Of a stretch of DNA of 10,114 nucleotides, positions 8,595-10,114 are shown piece by piece (the stretch's first letter is position 1; every line of letters begins with the position of its first letter). Below the pieces are notes generated by a model. It did not search any database and was not told the DNA's origin. It saw nothing but the letters and a program-made list of their open reading frames with translations. The stretch comes from an uncultured Bacteroidales bacterium (lineage in GTDB: Bacteria; Bacteroidota; Bacteroidia; Bacteroidales; Muribaculaceae): positions 1 through 10,114 of the forward strand of contig CALZQD010000036.1 in NCBI GenBank assembly GCA_945828175.1. Reading direction: 5' to 3'. The position numbers and the translations under genes were made by a program.

Positions 8595-8602
8595 TTTTTT
8601 TT
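8554..8602 (+). terminator. Hairpin plus T-run, probable terminator of the ruvA-sprA operon
   Basis: TTAACGTGA at 8554-8562 and TCACGTTAA at 8578-8586 form a perfect 9-bp inverted repeat around a 15-base loop. A run of eight T follows at 8595-8602, after a shorter TTT at 8587-8589. On the plus strand this resembles an intrinsic terminator, though the stem is AT-rich and the main T-run starts 8 bases after it. On the minus strand the stem lies just after the acetyltransferase stop but has no T-run behind it, so it would at most stabilise that transcript's 3' end. The last two T of the run are part of the complementary TAA stop of the acetyltransferase gene. Confidence 0.55.
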
Positions 8603-9656
8603 ATTCCGGCATCAGCTGGAGGGTGGGGCGGAGGGAGGAGAGGCCGAAGACGGCGCCGACGCGGGGCGAGTTGAAGATGATTTTGGCAAGGGTGGTGACG
8701 TCGACGTCGAGGGTGAGGCGGCGGATGGTCGAGTCGGCGTAAGTGACTGTGCCACCGCTGATGATGTAGACGCCGTTGTTCTGCGGGATGAGGCTGTCGT
8801 GGACTCGTATGACCTGCTCGGCCTTGGCGTCGTTGGCGGCGACGGCTCCGAGGAGCAGACTCACGTCGGTGATGCGCGCCATGCCGCCGGGGCAGAGCGC
8901 GGCGGGGTTTGACCCGGGAATGGCGTCGACGACAAACATCAGGTCGGGGTATTCTTTTTTGAGTTCACCGAGGACGGCTTCGGCGGCGCTGTCGTCGACG
9001 GCCATCAGCAGGCGCACATGGAGGCTGTCGTTGCCCGGAGCGGCGAAGGCCATGGCACAGGTGACGCCGTCGTCGCCTGCCACGGCGACCGCCATGCCGC
9101 CGTCGAGGCGAGTGTCGCTTAGGGCGTAGTCATAGTCGGCGCGGCTGTGGATGACCGTGGCCTCGCGCAGCTGCTCGAGACGGCTGAAGTCATCGTAATC
9201 GGGCTCGACGCGGCGGTAGTCCCCGGCGATGTTGAAACGGTGGGCCGAGATATAACGCCGGCGTTCACTGTAGAAGACTGTCGTGAAACCGAAGCGCTCA
9301 TAGTAGTAAAAGAGCCTCTCGGAGGCCGGGATTAGGCTGACGAGAGCATAGCCGCGGCTGTGTGCCTCGGTTAGGGCTTCTTTGACGAGTCCGCTCATCA
9401 GCCCCTTGCCGCGATGGGGTCGCGCGGTCGATGCGCCGAAGATATAGCCAGAGTCGAACACCGCGTCGCCGAACTTCATGCCGTAGCTGTCGAGCATCAG
9501 CGAGCCGGCGATAGCACCGTCCTGCTCGACAGTCAGGGCGCTGCGCTCGTCGAAGCCCGACGAAAAGTAGAAGTCGAGCCACTCGCGGCCGACGCCGAAG
9601 TTATCTTTGAACAATTGCCTTATGCCTGTCTTTATATCCATGTTTAATCGAGTCAT
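8601..9656 (-). CDS. GNAT-family N-acetyltransferase, Eis-like two-domain layout
   Basis: The enzyme probably transfers an acetyl group from acetyl-CoA to an amine; the acceptor is unknown. Counted from the ATG at 9656 it has 351 residues. The N-terminal GNAT fold shows acetyl-CoA-binding motif A as RPHRGKGLMSGL (RGKGL at 82-86) and motif B as FYYYERFGF at 116-124. A second, weaker GNAT-like region follows at about 155-245. The C-terminal part, about 250-351, has a pattern like the sterol-carrier-protein (SCP2-like) domain of Eis-type acetyltransferases (VIRVHDSLIPQNNGVYII, then LTLDVDVTTLAKIIF). Two starts are possible: 9656, which overlaps the upstream NADH dehydrogenase stop as ATGA, and 9641 (MDIKTG, 346 residues). 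I chose 9656 because of the overlap; no Shine-Dalgarno sequence decides it. The frame stays open up to 10085, but translation upstream of 9656 is arginine-rich shadow of the dehydrogenase and must not be included. GNAT identity is firm, the Eis-like layout moderately so, and no substrate can be assigned. Confidence 0.85.
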   Translation of the reverse strand: MTRLNMDIKTGIRQLFKDNFGVGREWLDFYFSSGFDERSALTVEQDGAIAGSLMLDSYGMKFGDAVFDSGYIFGASTARPHRGKGLMSGLVKEALTEAHSRGYALVSLIPASERLFYYYERFGFTTVFYSERRRYISAHRFNIAGDYRRVEPDYDDFSRLEQLREATVIHSRADYDYALSDTRLDGGMAVAVAGDDGVTCAMAFAAPGNDSLHVRLLMAVDDSAAEAVLGELKKEYPDLMFVVDAIPGSNPAALCPGGMARITDVSLLLGAVAANDAKAEQVIRVHDSLIPQNNGVYIISGGTVTYADSTIRRLTLDVDVTTLAKIIFNSPRVGAVFGLSSLRPTLQLMPE

Positions 9657-10068
9657 TTGTAAACCGCTCTGTCGCAGACACCGTCGCCGGCAGGGACGCA
9701 GCCAGGGCGGAGTATCAGCCGCAGAGCCGATGAGTGTTTGAAGTAGCTCCAGGTCCAGTTGAGCAGGACGATCATCTTGTTGCGCATGCCCAAGAGGCTC
9801 ATCAGATGCACAATCATCCATGTCATCCACGCAAACCAGCCCTTGAAGTGAAGATATTTGAGGTCGACGACCGCCATGTTGCGGCCGATCGTGGCCATCG
9901 ACCCCTTGTCGTTGTAGGCGAAGGGCTCGAACTCGTGGCAGCTGTTGAGGTTCTCGGCGAGCTTCTCGCCCTGCTGTATGGCGACTTGAGCCAACTGCGG
10001 GCAGCCGTGGGGGTAGCGCTCGTCGGTGTGGATGCAGATGTCGCCGATGGCGAAGACGTGGTCGATGC
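9653..10068 (-). CDS. Type II NADH dehydrogenase (NDH-2), C-terminal fragment
   Basis: NDH-2 is a single-chain, FAD-containing, non-proton-pumping enzyme on the inner membrane that passes electrons from NADH to quinone. Only the last 137 residues are present, about a third of the usual 430-450. The gene is cut at 10068, where genomic sequence gives way to sequencing adapter. The fragment opens DHVFAIGDI, the second glycine/aspartate FAD-binding motif, followed by the conserved CPQLAQVAIQQG. Next come PFAYNDKGSMATIGRN and two hydrophobic aromatic stretches at about fragment residues 77-94 and 97-109 (FAWMTWMIVHLMSLLG and KMIVLLNWTWSYF), the membrane-associating tail. LRLILRP is a typical ending, and a 16-residue cysteine-containing tail follows. 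There is no start codon in the fragment: the first complete codon begins at 10066, and the TTG at 9994 is an internal leucine. The TGA stop overlaps the next gene's ATG. Confidence 0.93.
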
Positions 10069-10114
10069 CTGTCTCTTATACACATCTGACGCTGCCGACG
10101 ATATGCAGTGTGTA
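10069..10114. other. Nextera sequencing adapter (not genomic)
   Basis: The last 46 bases are library adapter. CTGTCTCTTATACACATCT at 10069-10087 is the Tn5 mosaic end, and GACGCTGCCGACGA at 10088-10101 is the reverse complement of the rest of the Nextera read-1 adapter. TATGCAGT at 10102-10109 is the reverse complement of i5 index ACTGCATA (listed as S506/N506), and GTGTA at 10110-10114 begins the reverse complement of P5. All four parts are in the expected order and orientation. The assembler evidently extended the contig with untrimmed read-through. Everything right of 10068 should be removed before annotation. Confidence 0.98.

Noticed and set aside
8776..9129. 117-codon plus-strand frame opposite the acetyltransferase
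   Set aside because: It is antisense to a gene with clear GNAT motifs, is low-complexity serine/alanine-rich, and has no recognisable domain.
9653..9994. A complete 113-residue protein starting at 9994
   Set aside because: The supposed start is a TTG that encodes an internal leucine of the NADH dehydrogenase; the frame continues upstream through FAIGD and CPQ to the adapter junction.
10069..10087. A possible transposon end or insertion sequence at the contig edge
   Set aside because: The sequence is the Tn5 mosaic end, but it is followed by adapter, index and P5 bases, so it comes from library preparation and not from a resident element.

Overview
The window looks like a chromosomal contig from the phylum Bacteroidota, most likely an intestinal member of the order Bacteroidales with GC-rich coding DNA; a Muribaculaceae-like host is only a guess. 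The grounds are an intact SprA (the type IX secretion translocon, known only from this phylum), a promoter element of the Bacteroidota TAnnTTTG type before ruvA, start codons without clear Shine-Dalgarno sequences, and an NDH-2 tail of the type I associate with this phylum.

Layout, left to right. Positions 1-130 are AT-rich non-coding DNA with a probable promoter and a 12-bp palindrome. On the plus strand come ruvA (131-715), the Holliday-junction-binding subunit of the RuvABC resolution machine, and, 54 bp later, sprA (770-8227), a 2485-residue outer-membrane protein that fills about three quarters of the window. No promoter is visible between them, so they are probably co-transcribed. After sprA, positions 8228-8600 hold no intact gene. 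They contain the remains of a lipoprotein gene, readable as protein but lacking a start codon and carrying a TAG inside the signal peptide, followed by a hairpin and T-run that probably ends the plus-strand operon.

On the minus strand, converging on that hairpin, is a two-gene unit: the C-terminal third of a type II NADH dehydrogenase (9653-10068, cut by the contig end), then a GNAT acetyltransferase with an Eis-like layout (8601-9656). The two overlap by an ATGA, which suggests translational coupling.

The last 46 bases (10069-10114) are not genomic. They are the Nextera transposon end, the read-1 adapter, an i5 index and the start of P5, in the expected order. The true genomic sequence therefore ends at 10068, and any protein running past that point is artificial, including a 494-codon open frame starting MCIRDR.

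I find no CRISPR array, tRNA, rRNA, insertion sequence or prophage. The main biological content is the type IX translocon. The least explained part is the decayed lipoprotein gene between sprA and the terminator.
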